NCBI GenBank assembly: GCA_964551735.1 | Contig: CAZKEF010000014.1 | Span: 80,320-144,319, forward strand | DNA from: DAOUAT01 sp964551735 | GTDB lineage: Bacteria > Chloroflexota > Anaerolineae > CG2-30-64-16 | Length of the DNA: 64,000 nt | Reading direction: 5' to 3' | In this document: positions 24,646 to 33,592 of the stretch, in pieces | Numbering within the stretch: the first letter of the stretch is position 1 | How the letters are laid out: every line of letters begins with the position of its first letter | Translations under genes and position numbers: made by a program | The notes under the pieces: model-generated | Database searches by the model: none | Told to the model about the DNA's origin: nothing | What the model saw: the letters and a program-made list of their open reading frames with translations, nothing else

Positions 24646-25545
24646 CTACGCCACCCCCGAAGCCACCCCCAGCGCGCCCGATGGGAATGTGAACGCCCAC
24701 CAGGACAGCGCGTACGGCAAGTTTTGCTTACGGACATAATGTGACACCACCAGCAGTGCCATGATGAACCACCATAGGGCGAAGCCCCAGGTCATCAGAA
24801 TGCCCAATTTCGCCAGCGGCGCAAAAGCCTGCGGGTCAACTCCCAGCACCGGGGCAGCCTCAAACAACTGCTGCAGCTTGGACAGATCTACCGCCAAGAT
24901 CGCGGGCGGCGCGATGCCGATGAAGAAGGTGGCGGCGAACCTGCTCATAGGCAGCTCCTCGAAAATGTACCGGTGATAGACGGCCGCGCCCACGAATAGG
25001 AACAGGAAGAATCCCACCCCCAGGCCGATCATAGACAGGCCGAAAATCCACTCCGCCTGGTCCGGGAAGATATGGGCCAACTCAAACCCGGCGATCGGGA
25101 TCAGCAGCTTGGAGACTGGCGGGATATACCAGCCGAAGTTCGCGTGGCCGATCTTGATCCCCTCGTGCCGGTAGATGCGCTCCACGATCACGCAGCCCAT
25201 GCCGAAGATGCTCACTGTGCTGATCAGCCACAGCCAGAAGGCGATCTGATGCGACACCCCCGGCGCGAAGAATAGATCCGGGTATTTGATCAGATCCAGC
25301 GCGATGATAATCAACGAGATCGGCATCGTGGGAAAAAAAACTGGCCGCAACCGGGTGGTTCAGGTCGCCCTGAACCGCAGCCCAATGCTTGATGAGGCGC
25401 CACGTCCACGGCGTAAAAATGCCAGAAACATTGCCGCGGCGATCACCGTGAACATGCCGGCAACCAGCCTGACGATCGGCGCAGGGATGAATGAAAGCGC
25501 CAACGGGATCACCGCAATACATCCTTCGAGGCATGATCTCCGCCT
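24646..25545 (-). pseudogene. frameshifted and truncated TehA/SLAC1-type (TDT) anion transporter
   Basis: The intact part (24646-25350, 234 codons) is a membrane protein with about seven hydrophobic segments, including FFPTMPISLIIIALDLIKYP and LMTWGFALWWFIMALLVVSH. Further upstream the coding moves to other frames: KHWAAVQGDLNHPVAASFF fits just before PTMPISLI, with the shift at an A8/T8 run (25333-25340). AVIPLALSFIPAPIVRLVAG then fits before that, with a second shift near 25414-25420. The C terminus is also short: a TAG interrupts at 24646 and family sequence seems to go on to about 24612. At least two frameshifts make a decayed gene more likely than sequencing error, but both shifts are at homopolymers. 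Confidence 0.6.
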
Positions 25546-25582
25546 GGTTTACCGCCATACTTATGAAACAAGGAGAAGACCG

Positions 25583-25705
25583 ATGTCCGCACACGGACCC
25601 AACCTGATCCGACGTTTCCCCCTGGCCGCGTTCTTCATCCTGGCCTATGCGTTCAGTTGGGGCCTTTCCCTCTTCACCGCGCCGGGCGCGCTGCCTTCAT
25701 GGTGA
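25583..25705 (+). pseudogene. N-terminal stub of a CPBP-type intramembrane protease
   Basis: AAGGAG precedes the ATG. The 40 codons RRFPLAAFFILAYAFSWGLS and so on are the typical first membrane helix of CPBP/YdiL proteases, which are normally 220-300 residues. The rest is missing; a stop follows and unrelated DNA begins. Confidence 0.5.
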
Positions 25706-25753
25706 AGGCCGGCCCTCTCTTAGGGTATCATGCGCCGGTTGACTTCCATGTAG

Positions 25754-26895
25754 ATGCTTCTGAGCTTTGCTTTGCTGTTGGCTGCGCCAAACCAGGCCGC
25801 GACCACGGACGCGGTGCCAGCCCACTCATGCAGCACTTTCCTGCTGCAAGCCGGTGAGGCGTTCTATGTGGGTCACAATCTGGATGATGACTACAACGTA
25901 CCGGGCACAGTGGTGGTTAACCCGGCCGGCGTGCGCAAGGAGAGCCTGAGTTGGGAGGATGACCTCTACGCCGCCTTTGGCAAGAGCCGCCGCGCGCCGC
26001 GCGTCCGTTGGGTAGCCCAATATGGCTCGATCACCTACAACACGCAGGGCCGCGATTTCATTGACGGCGGGATGAACGAGGCCGGACTGTACGTGGGCGA
26101 GATGACCCTGCGCAGTACGATCCGGCCGCCTCAGGGCAAGCTGCCCAGGATCGAACCGCGGTTGTGGATGCAATACTTGCTGGACAACTTCACCAGCGTG
26201 GATGAGGTCATCACCAGCCTCGAAACCGTTGCGGTCGGCGGGCCGACCACCTGGCACTTCTTCGTCGCTGACCGGCTGGGCGAGACCGCGGCCAGCAAAT
26301 ACTGGAGGGCCAGGTCGTGATCCGGGGCGGCGCAGCGATGCCGGTCAAGGCACTCTGTAACGCGCCCTACGAGGTGGAGTTGGCGAAGCTGACGCAGTTC
26401 GAGGGCTTTGGCGGACACATGCCGTTGGACATGGCAGACAAGGACCCGCAAGCCGATCGCCGCTTCGCCTGGGCTGCGGCGCTGCTGGCCGCCCACTCGG
26501 CCACCGGGGCGCCGGAGCCGGCCGCCTGCGCGTTCGACATCCTGGACGAGCTGGACCTAGGCAACAACCAGTGGCAGGTAGTCTACGATCTCACTCACGG
26601 GAGGATGTATTTCCGTACGGCGCAAGCGCGCCAGGTGCGCCAGGTGGACTTTGCAGCCTTCGACTTCGCCTGTCCCGCGCCGGCGATGATGCTGGACATT
26701 CAGCGCGACCTGGCGGGCGATGTCGCGGACGCGTTCGAACCGTACAGTGAGACGAGCAACCGTGCGTTCATCCGCCGCGCCCTCGCGCCGCTCGACCTGG
26801 GGGTGCCAGCGCCGCTGGCCCAGGCGTTCAAGAGGCTATGGGAGAAACGTCTGTACAATCATACGCACGGCTTCATCTGCACGGTTGAGAAATAA
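25754..26895 (+). pseudogene. Ntn-hydrolase (choloylglycine hydrolase / acyl-transferase type), split by a frameshift
   Basis: Two frames form one protein of about 380 residues. The first (25754-26320) has a signal peptide and HSCSTF with Cys26 as probable nucleophile after processing. It continues with GHNLDDDYNVPGTVVVNPAGV, YGSITYNTQGRDFIDGGMNEAGL and TTWHFFVADRLGE, all family features. The second (26317-26895) continues with MPVKALCNAPYEVE, LDELDLGNNQWQVVYDLTHG and a normal C terminus. One missing base near 26300 (SKY then LEGQVVIRGGAAMPV in the next frame) breaks it. Known members hydrolyse amide bonds such as bile salts or penicillin V. Confidence 0.7.
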
Positions 26896-26917
26896 CCCCC
26901 ATCAAAAGAACCCTTTG

Positions 26918-26946
26918 TTGATCGCTGGGTCAGACCATGTTACAAT
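26918..26946 (+). promoter_or_regulatory. sigma70-type promoter for the Ldh-family operon
   Basis: TTGATC (26918-26923), 17 bases, TACAAT (26941-26946), about 85 bases before the ATG at 27032. Confidence 0.55.
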
Positions 26947-27031
26947 GACGCCCTCTTTGACGACTAAAGGATCATCGCCATCTGAGATCAGTTTGCGTCG
27001 CACGACGAGATACTGCTGAGGAAGCCACACC

Positions 27032-28114
27032 ATGAACCCATCAGATCCCTATTTCAAAGTCAACATCGAAGACCTGACCGCTTTCTGCCTGGCTGCGTTG
27101 CGCAAAGTTGGAGTCAACGAAACGGATGCCCAACTGACCGCGGACGCCCTGGTGACCACCGACACGTTGGGCACGTTCACCCATGGCACTCGCCAACTGC
27201 GCGGCCTGATCAAGAACGTGCTCGATGGCCGTCTCGATCCGGCAGCGGCCGAAACAGTGGCCTCGGAAGGGCCGGCCTGGGCCATCTTAGATGCGAATTA
27301 TGCCATGCCGCCTGCGGTGGCCTGTCGCGCCATGCGCCTTGCCATGACGAAAGCGCGGGCCTGCGGCCTGGGTTACGTCGGGGTGCGCCGCACCAGCCAC
27401 TTCGGGGCCGCAGGCTACTACGCGCGCCTGGCCGCGGCCGAGGACATGCTGGGCCTGGCGGTGTGCAATGTGGACCCGGTGATGACTGTCACGGGCGCGG
27501 CCGGCAAGGTCATCGGCACCAATCCCATCGCGTGGGCCGCGCCAGCCGACGAGGAGCAAATGGTATACCTGGACATCGCTACCAGCCGCGTGGCAGCCAC
27601 CAAGGTATTCGCCGCCAAAGCCCTGGGCAAGTCGGTGCCCGACACCTGGCTGATTGATGCCGAGGGCCGGCCCACCACCGATCCCAGCCGCTTTCCGGAG
27701 GAAGGCGCGCTGTTGCCGTTGGCCGATTACAAAGGCTACGGCCTGGCGGTGCTGGTGGAGGTGCTCGGTGGCGTGCTGACCGGCGCTGCATTGTTAAGCG
27801 GCGTCGTGAGCTGGGCCGGCGCGTCGCTGGAACGGGTGAACCAGGGGCACGCGTTCATTGCACTGGACATCGCCGCCATGATGCCGGTGGCCGAGTTCAA
27901 GCAGCGCATGGACGCAGTGGTGCGCGAGCTACGCGCGGCGCCTAAGGCAGCCGGCCACGACCGGGTCTTCGTGCCGGGCGAGAAGGAGTGGGAGCATCGC
28001 GCCCTGGCCCTGGCAAACGGCATCCCACTGCCGCCCGACGTCGCCGCCGGCCTGCGAGGCCTGGGCCAGGATGTCGGCCTCGCGCCCGAGGATTTTGGGT
28101 TGAAGCTGGGGTAA
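27032..28114 (+). CDS. Ldh-family (malate/L-lactate/ureidoglycolate type) NAD(P)-dependent dehydrogenase
   Basis: A 360-residue cytoplasmic oxidoreductase of the Ldh_2 family, which reduces 2-keto acids or oxidises 2-hydroxy acids with NAD(P). Motifs: VTTDTLGTFTHGTRQL (catalytic His region), VRRTSHFGAAGYYA, GKVIGTNPIAWAAPA, LDIATSRVAATKV, and PLADYKGYGLAVLVEVL near the C terminus. Substrate cannot be assigned. It is first of three plus-strand oxidoreductase genes (27032, 28239, 29383), which suggests reduction and oxidation of sugar acids for the catabolic locus next door. Confidence 0.88.
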   Translation: MNPSDPYFKVNIEDLTAFCLAALRKVGVNETDAQLTADALVTTDTLGTFTHGTRQLRGLIKNVLDGRLDPAAAETVASEGPAWAILDANYAMPPAVACRAMRLAMTKARACGLGYVGVRRTSHFGAAGYYARLAAAEDMLGLAVCNVDPVMTVTGAAGKVIGTNPIAWAAPADEEQMVYLDIATSRVAATKVFAAKALGKSVPDTWLIDAEGRPTTDPSRFPEEGALLPLADYKGYGLAVLVEVLGGVLTGAALLSGVVSWAGASLERVNQGHAFIALDIAAMMPVAEFKQRMDAVVRELRAAPKAAGHDRVFVPGEKEWEHRALALANGIPLPPDVAAGLRGLGQDVGLAPEDFGLKLG

Positions 28115-28122
28115 TCCTCAAC

Positions 28123-28173
28123 GTGAGAAGGCCCCGCAGGGCCTGACGTCAAGCGGCTGCGGCCGCTTCTCAC
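28123..28173 (+). ncRNA. intergenic hairpin between the two Ldh-family genes
   Basis: Outer arms GTGAGAAG (28123-28130) and CTTCTCAC (28166-28173), with inner inverted AAGCGGC/GGCCGCTT. No T-run; probably an mRNA structure inside the operon. Confidence 0.45.
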
Positions 28174-28238
28174 TTTCAGGCAGGGGTGTGCAATCCCTGA
28201 GCCATGAGAACTGCAGGAAGCTTGAAGGAGAGCTAGAA

Positions 28239-29270
28239 TTGGCTACTGAAATTCGCGTCCCTTACGACACACTGGTCGCCACCATCGACCGCACATTGGC
28301 CGCCGAAGGGGTGCCAGAACACGTCCGCCGCATCGAGGCGGCGCTGACAGCCGAGGCCGACCTGTTGGGTGTGCCATCCCACGGGATCCGTATGCTGCCC
28401 CTGATCGTGCAAGGGCTGCGCGATGGTCGTGCTAATGGGGACCCACAGTTGGCATTGACGCGCGACGACCAGGCGGTCTGCGTGTTAGACGGGGACCGCG
28501 GGCTGGGGCGGTACGTAGCGCACCAGGGGATGGAACAGGCCATCGCCCGTGCCCGGCGCTTCGGCGTGGGCCTTTGCGTGGCTCACCGGGTGACGCACTG
28601 GGGTCGCGCCCACGCCTACGCCTGCCAGGCTGCCCGTGCCGGGATGATCGGCATCTGCACCACCAACGCGATCCCCAACATGACCGGCTGGGGTTCTCGA
28701 CAACCGGTGGTGGGCAATAATCCGTTGGGCATCGGTGTACCGCGCGGCGAGGGCCTCGACCCGATGGTGCTGGACATGGCGATGAGCCAGGCTGCCGTAG
28801 GCAAGATCGGCACCTATCTGCGCGAAGGTAAGGCCGCGCCCGAAGGATGGGGCCTCGACGCATCCGGGCAGCCCACCAACGATCCATCGGCGATCCTGGC
28901 CTCGGGCCTGGTACTGCCCATGGGCGAGCACAAAGGGGCCGGGCTGGCGCTGATGATGGAGGTCTTCACCGGCGCGCTGGCCGGCGGATTCCTCAGCTAC
29001 GAGGTGGGCCAGGCAGACAGCACCGGGCTGGATCCCGAGGGCAGCAAGTTCCTACTGGCGATTGATGTCACGCGCTTCATTGACCCGGCGCGCTTCGCCC
29101 AACGCGTGGCCGACCTGCTGGGCTTTGTGGATCAAGGGGTAGGCGCGGATGGGGAGTTCCTCTACCCCGGGCAGCGCGGCTGGCAAACCCGCGACCGCAA
29201 CCTGGTCGAGGGCGTGCCGATCCACCCGCAAATCGTGGAGCAGTTGGCAAAGATCAATGTAACGCTTTAG
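28239..29270 (+). CDS. second Ldh-family dehydrogenase (diketogulonate reductase / sulfolactate dehydrogenase type)
   Basis: 343 residues from a TTG start at 28239. AAGGAG at 28225-28230 gives good spacing to this TTG, whereas the longer frame from 28188 has no site. Family motifs: LLGVPSHGIRMLPLIV with the catalytic His, VAHRVTHWGRAHAYA, PVVGNNPLGIGVPRG, LDMAMSQAAVGKI and PMGEHKGAGLALMMEVFTG. It is only distantly similar to the neighbour at 27032, so this is an old pair rather than a recent duplicate. The substrate is unknown. The stop codon abuts a family C repeat. Confidence 0.87.
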   Translation: MATEIRVPYDTLVATIDRTLAAEGVPEHVRRIEAALTAEADLLGVPSHGIRMLPLIVQGLRDGRANGDPQLALTRDDQAVCVLDGDRGLGRYVAHQGMEQAIARARRFGVGLCVAHRVTHWGRAHAYACQAARAGMIGICTTNAIPNMTGWGSRQPVVGNNPLGIGVPRGEGLDPMVLDMAMSQAAVGKIGTYLREGKAAPEGWGLDASGQPTNDPSAILASGLVLPMGEHKGAGLALMMEVFTGALAGGFLSYEVGQADSTGLDPEGSKFLLAIDVTRFIDPARFAQRVADLLGFVDQGVGADGEFLYPGQRGWQTRDRNLVEGVPIHPQIVEQLAKINVTL

Positions 29271-29366
29271 TAGGGGCGGGTTTCTGCGCGTTAACAGCGG
29301 ACAGCCGTTGCCGCACTGTCGTCAACAACAGGCAGGCGTGCATTAACCGCGGAAGACCCGCCCTAT
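29271..29366. repeat. dispersed palindrome, family C, copy 2
   Basis: Begins TAGGGGCGGGTTTCTGCGCG directly after the stop codon of the preceding gene and ends GACCCGCCCTATT. The internal wording also matches the copy at 14971-15065. Confidence 0.7.
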
Positions 29367-29382
29367 TGAATTGGAGGATTCA

Positions 29383-30372
29383 ATGAAACGCGTTCCCTTC
29401 GGCAGCACCGGCGAACTGGTGTCGGAGTTCTGCCTGGGCACCATGATGTTCGGCGCGCGGTGCGACGAAGCTGAATCCGATCGCATCTTGAGCGCGGCGC
29501 TGGCGCGTGGGGTCAACTTCGTGGACACCGCGGCCATGTATGCGGCGGGCGGCACCGAGGAGATCTTGGGCCGCCTGTTGCGCGGACGCCGGGATCAAGT
29601 CTTCCTCGCCACAAAAGTACATCGGGACCTGGAGCCGGACACCATCCGAACCAGCATCGAAGAGAGCCTGGCGCGGCTGCAGACGGACACTGTGGATCTT
29701 TATTTGCTGCACTGGCCGCTGCCGGGAATGCGTCCCGTGGAAATCATGCAAGCGCTGGACCAGGTGGTGCGCGCAGGCAAGGCGCGCTACGTGGGATGCT
29801 CCAACTTCCCGGCCTGGCTGCTGGCCCACTGCAACGCCATCGCGGCTGCGCACGGTTGGCCGCGGCTGATCAATAACCAGGTGGCCTACAACCTGTTCGA
29901 GCGGGGCATCGAGGTGGAGATCTTGCCCCAGGCCGTGGCCGAGGAAATCGCCATCACCGCGTATCGCCCCTTGGCCGAAGGGGTGCTGGCGGGACGCTAC
30001 CAGGTGGGCGGGCCGTTCCCGTCCGGTGCGCGCGGGGAGAGCAGCGGACCGGTCATTACCTGGCTGGCGCAGCACGGGGCCAGCATCCAGCGGTTCAACC
30101 GCTACGCGGCGGATTTGGGCGTGCCGCCCGCGGCCTTGGCGCTGGCGTGGCTGCGCTACAGCCCCGGCGTGATTTCCGTTATCGTCGGCGCCAGCCGGCT
30201 CGGCCAGTTGGACGACAGCTTCGTTGGCTTCGAGCTTGACCTGACTGAACAACAGTACCAGGAAGTGACCGCGCTCTTTGCCACCGAGGTGTGGGAGGAA
30301 GGCTTGCAGTTGTTCCCTGGCCGCAAATACAACTTCCCGCGGCTGCGGCGGAATCTGGGGCTGCTGAGTTAG
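29383..30372 (+). CDS. aldo/keto reductase
   Basis: A 329-residue NAD(P)H-dependent oxidoreductase of the AKR superfamily (YghZ/YajO-like TIM barrel). Catalytic residues are visible as NFVDTAAMYAAG (Asp and Tyr), FLATKVH (Lys) and LYLLHWP (His). The cofactor end reads GVISVIVGASRLGQLDDSF. The ATG at 29383 is preceded by GGAGG (29373-29377); the frame opens at 29371 with a TTG too early for that site. It probably reduces a carbonyl sugar or sugar acid in the same pathway as the two dehydrogenases. Confidence 0.9.
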   Translation: MKRVPFGSTGELVSEFCLGTMMFGARCDEAESDRILSAALARGVNFVDTAAMYAAGGTEEILGRLLRGRRDQVFLATKVHRDLEPDTIRTSIEESLARLQTDTVDLYLLHWPLPGMRPVEIMQALDQVVRAGKARYVGCSNFPAWLLAHCNAIAAAHGWPRLINNQVAYNLFERGIEVEILPQAVAEEIAITAYRPLAEGVLAGRYQVGGPFPSGARGESSGPVITWLAQHGASIQRFNRYAADLGVPPAALALAWLRYSPGVISVIVGASRLGQLDDSFVGFELDLTEQQYQEVTALFATEVWEEGLQLFPGRKYNFPRLRRNLGLLS

Positions 30373-30376
30373 AACT

Positions 30377-30411
30377 CTGCTTCCGCCGGGTCTAAGACCC
30401 GGCGGAAGCAG
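30377..30411. terminator. bidirectional stem-loop between convergent operons
   Basis: Perfect 16-base arms CTGCTTCCGCCGGGTC (30377-30392) and its complement (30396-30411) with a three-base loop. Confidence 0.7.
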
Positions 30412-30415
30412 AATG

Positions 30416-31396
30416 TCACTTTGGTAACCCCCGTAACACCTGATCCATCACCCACGTCGTCCGCGCGCCGGTTTCGCCCGTGCTGGGACAGGCGCCCTGG
30501 TCGGTCAGTGCATCCACCACCGTCTGGATCAACGGCTGCTGCACGTGGGCAGGGTTCTCGATGGCGAACGCCTGTGTCCCCTCCGCAGTGATCAGCGTGA
30601 TCGGCTCCGCGTCGAAGCTGGAGAACGCGATCCGGCCCCGGCTGCCTACGATCTCCGTCACATCCCGGTTGGCCGAGGCGGCGAAGCACCACGCGCCCGC
30701 GCCCGGCACGCCCGACGCGAACTCGAACGCGGCCGTCACCGTGTCCTCGGCCGGGTAGAAGCCGCCGAGGTTGGCCGCCTGGCCGCTGACGCGGCGGATG
30801 GGGCCCAGCACATAGTCCAGGAAATCCAGGGTGTGCGAGCCCATATCCACGAAGCGGCCGCCCCCGGAAATCTCCGGCAGCACGCGCCAGGGCAGGTTCG
30901 CCGGGTCAATGTCCTCCGGCTGCGGCTTCTGTTCCAGCAGCACCGTCACGAAGCGCACCTCGCCGATGGCGCCGGCCTCGATCAGCGCCTTAACTTTGAG
31001 GAAGCGCGGCATGGCACGGCGATAGTAGGCCACGAAGAGCGGCACGCCGGCCCCTCGGCACGCCGCGATCATCTCCTGGCATTCCCCGAAGTTCAGCGCC
31101 ATGGGCTTTTCCACGTAGACCGGCTTACCGGCCTGCGCGCACGCCAGCGTGTAGGCCTTGTGCGAGGACGGCGGGGTCGCGATGTAGACCGCCTCCACTT
31201 GGGGGTCGGCGATCAGGGCCGCCGCGTCGGCGTACCAGCGGGGGACGCCGTGGCGTCGTGCATAGTCCTCGGCCAACGCCGCGTCCCGGCGCATCACGGC
31301 CACCAGCGCGGAGTTGCGCGCCTTCTGAAAGCCTGGGCCGCTTTTCACCTCGGTCACGTTGCCGCAGCCGATCATGCCCCATCGGATGGTTCGCAT
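30416..31396 (-). CDS. Gfo/Idh/MocA family oxidoreductase
   Basis: A 326-residue NAD(P)-dependent sugar or cyclitol dehydrogenase. The N-terminal Rossmann fold has WGMIGCGNVTEVKSGPG, VYIATPPSSH and VEKPMALN (catalytic Lys). The C-terminal domain has GGGRFVDMGSHTLDFLDYVLG. The ATG at 31396 follows GAGGAG; the longer upstream frame is antisense of the kinase gene. It overlaps the end of the kinase gene by 25 bases. It is the last gene of the long minus-strand cluster that begins with the IclR regulator. Confidence 0.9.
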   Translation of the reverse strand: MRTIRWGMIGCGNVTEVKSGPGFQKARNSALVAVMRRDAALAEDYARRHGVPRWYADAAALIADPQVEAVYIATPPSSHKAYTLACAQAGKPVYVEKPMALNFGECQEMIAACRGAGVPLFVAYYRRAMPRFLKVKALIEAGAIGEVRFVTVLLEQKPQPEDIDPANLPWRVLPEISGGGRFVDMGSHTLDFLDYVLGPIRRVSGQAANLGGFYPAEDTVTAAFEFASGVPGAGAWCFAASANRDVTEIVGSRGRIAFSSFDAEPITLITAEGTQAFAIENPAHVQQPLIQTVVDALTDQGACPSTGETGARTTWVMDQVLRGLPK

Positions 31397-32841
31397 GGCT
31401 CCTCCTCGTGATAATGTTGTATCAGCAACCCGATCGCTTCCGCCACCGAGCCGGCCCGGCCCGTGAAGGCCAGCGCCAACGCCAGCAGGCCCAGCAGCGT
31501 GTCCTCGGCGGACGGGCTGAGCCGGCTTCGTCCGGTCGCTTCGGGATGCGGGATGCCGAATCGGTCGCAGATCACCTGCCGCAGCACGTCCATCTTCAGC
31601 GCCAGCCCGCCGGAAAAGACCAGTCGCTCCCAGGCGGCCGCAGGCGACAGGCGCAGGGCGCACGTGTGATAGTTCTCGGCCATGTCCTGGAACGCGGCCC
31701 GGAACAGGTGGCCGACCGTCAGGTTGTCCTCCCGGATGTTGGCGATCTCGCCCCGATCCCCGCGCAGGCTGGCGAAGAAGGCCAGGTTGACTCGCAGCTC
31801 CGTAGGGCCGGTCGCCGCGGCCATGCGCGCAATGGCGCCCCACGGATCGCGCAGCTGCACTCCTTCGGCTTCGGCCAATTCGGTCAGCAGCGCCACCAGT
31901 GTGTTCAGCGCCCGGCCTGCGGGGATGTGAGTAATCAGATTGATGTAGCGGTTATCGAAGAACGGCCGGGTCTGGTAGTCCCCGCGGGCCAGCACCGGGC
32001 TGATCATGCTGGCCTGCGAGCCGGTGGAGATGTTGATGGAAAGCTCCCCCTCTTGCAGCAGCGCGCCGGCCAACGCGCACGCCTGGTCGCCCACGGGCGT
32101 ATAGCAGGGGATTGCGCGGCCGCCCATGTCCAGCCGCCCGACGATCTCGCCGGCCCGGCGGACGCGGGGCCAACGCAAGCGCTCGAACCCCCAGGCCGCC
32201 AGGATATCCTCGAACCAGATCAGCGTTGCCAGGTCCAACGGGCCATGCACCGACGCGTTGGTTGCCTCAACCCCCGGCTCCCCGCGCTCCCGGCACAGGC
32301 TGGCCAGCACGAAATCGGGCAGCGAGGCCGGGATCAGGCCGGGGGCCAGCCGCCCCTCCTCGGCTAGCCGGAAGAGGGCGCAGAATGGCAGGCCCGGGTG
32401 CAGTTCTCCCAGCCGCGCCCGCTGTTGAGCCGAGAGGCGCGCGGCCAACGCATCGAAGTAAGCTCCGCCGCCGGGCCGCGGCGCCAGGCTGCGCTGATCC
32501 CGCCAGGTGATGCAGTTGGAGACTGGTTGCCCGGCCGCGTCGGTCAGCACCAGCCCTTGCATCTGGCTGGTCATCACCAGGCCCGCGGCTTCCGGCGCGT
32601 GCGCCAGCAGGGTGTCAATGAGGCGGCGTGTGGCGCCCAGCACTGCGGCGGGGTCAATCTCGCAGTGCAGCGGCGGCAAGTTGGGCAGCGGGTCGGGGAA
32701 GGGAAGCCGGTGGATGGCATGCAGGCGCAGCCGATCCAGGTCCAGCACCGCGCCTTTGATGAAGGATGTGCCCAGGTCAAGGGCAAGGAATTGGGCGCCG
32801 CAAGAAGCCGGGTTTCTGAGTTCGCTGCTACGCGACAGCAT
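31372..32841 (-). CDS. FGGY-family carbohydrate kinase
   Basis: 489 residues with both halves of the actin-like ATPase fold. The phosphate-1 loop is LALDLGTSFIKGAVLDLD, followed by VMTSQMQGLVLTDA and CITWRDQRS. In the second half come YTPVGDQACALAGAL, NISTGSQASMISP (phosphate-2) and VFSGGLALKMDVLRQV (adenosine motif). It phosphorylates a sugar, ketose or polyol with ATP; sedoheptulokinase-like kinases look similar, but the substrate is not shown. It overlaps the aldolase stop by 14 bases and the oxidoreductase start by 25. Confidence 0.88.
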   Translation of the reverse strand: MLSRSSELRNPASCGAQFLALDLGTSFIKGAVLDLDRLRLHAIHRLPFPDPLPNLPPLHCEIDPAAVLGATRRLIDTLLAHAPEAAGLVMTSQMQGLVLTDAAGQPVSNCITWRDQRSLAPRPGGGAYFDALAARLSAQQRARLGELHPGLPFCALFRLAEEGRLAPGLIPASLPDFVLASLCRERGEPGVEATNASVHGPLDLATLIWFEDILAAWGFERLRWPRVRRAGEIVGRLDMGGRAIPCYTPVGDQACALAGALLQEGELSINISTGSQASMISPVLARGDYQTRPFFDNRYINLITHIPAGRALNTLVALLTELAEAEGVQLRDPWGAIARMAAATGPTELRVNLAFFASLRGDRGEIANIREDNLTVGHLFRAAFQDMAENYHTCALRLSPAAAWERLVFSGGLALKMDVLRQVICDRFGIPHPEATGRSRLSPSAEDTLLGLLALALAFTGRAGSVAEAIGLLIQHYHEEEPCEPSDGA

Positions 32842-33592
32842 CCCGGACCGCTTTCAGCGCCGCGGCGGGGGCGCTCAGCAGGAAGCGGGCGTCGCTGCCC
32901 ATCACCACGAAACGGAAGCCCTGGCGCACGCGCAGCGCGGCCTGTTCGGGGCTGCCGATGTCAATGCCGGGGATCTTGCCCGTGTCTCGGCATGCCTGCA
33001 CCACGCGTTCGAGGGCGCGCGCGTGTTCGTTGTGTTGGGCGGCCTCGCGCGGGTGAAAACCCATCGAAAGCGCCAAGTCGGCCGGGCCCACCATGCAGCC
33101 GTCAATGCCGGGCACGGCCAGGATCGCTTCAGCTTGCGCCACCGCCTCGGCGCTTTCGATCTGCACCGCGACGAAGAGCTGGTCGTTGATCCAATCGGCG
33201 TAATCCGCGCCGTAGGCGACGGCGCGGCCCCAGCCGAAGGAGCGCGTGCCGACCGGCGGGTAGCGGCACGCGGCTGCGACCGCCTGCGCCTCTGCGACGG
33301 TGTCCACCATGGGCACCACGATGCCCAGCACCCCGGCGTCCAGCAGTTGAGCCATGAGGTGATACTGGTTGTTCAGCACCCGGGCCATGGGGGTCGCCGG
33401 CCCCGCGCAAATGGCCGTGAGGCCCGCGACCAGCGAATCGGCGCCCCAGGAGCCGTGCTGGCTGTCCAGCGAAACGAAATCGGCCCCACAATGGCTGAGG
33501 AACTCGGCCGCGACCGGCGAGCCGAGCTTGGCGGCGTAGCCCAGAGCGGGCTCGCCCCGGCGCATTTTTTGGAGGGCGGTGTTGATTTTCAT
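32828..33592 (-). CDS. HpcH/HpaI family 2-keto-3-deoxy sugar-acid aldolase
   Basis: A 254-residue class II pyruvate aldolase. Signatures: DFVSLDSQHGSW (DxQHG core), ARVLNNQYHLMAQLLDAGVLGIVVPMVD, PVGTRSFGWGRA, VAVQIESAEAV (metal Glu) and GIDGCMVGPADLALSMG (metal Asp, phosphate-binding region). Known members cleave 2-keto-3-deoxy-rhamnonate, keto-deoxy-glucarate or HKHD to pyruvate and an aldehyde. Its start overlaps the stop of the Opp ATPase (ATGA) and its stop is overlapped by the kinase gene, so uptake and cleavage genes are translationally coupled. Confidence 0.9.
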   Translation of the reverse strand: MKINTALQKMRRGEPALGYAAKLGSPVAAEFLSHCGADFVSLDSQHGSWGADSLVAGLTAICAGPATPMARVLNNQYHLMAQLLDAGVLGIVVPMVDTVAEAQAVAAACRYPPVGTRSFGWGRAVAYGADYADWINDQLFVAVQIESAEAVAQAEAILAVPGIDGCMVGPADLALSMGFHPREAAQHNEHARALERVVQACRDTGKIPGIDIGSPEQAALRVRQGFRFVVMGSDARFLLSAPAAALKAVRDAVA

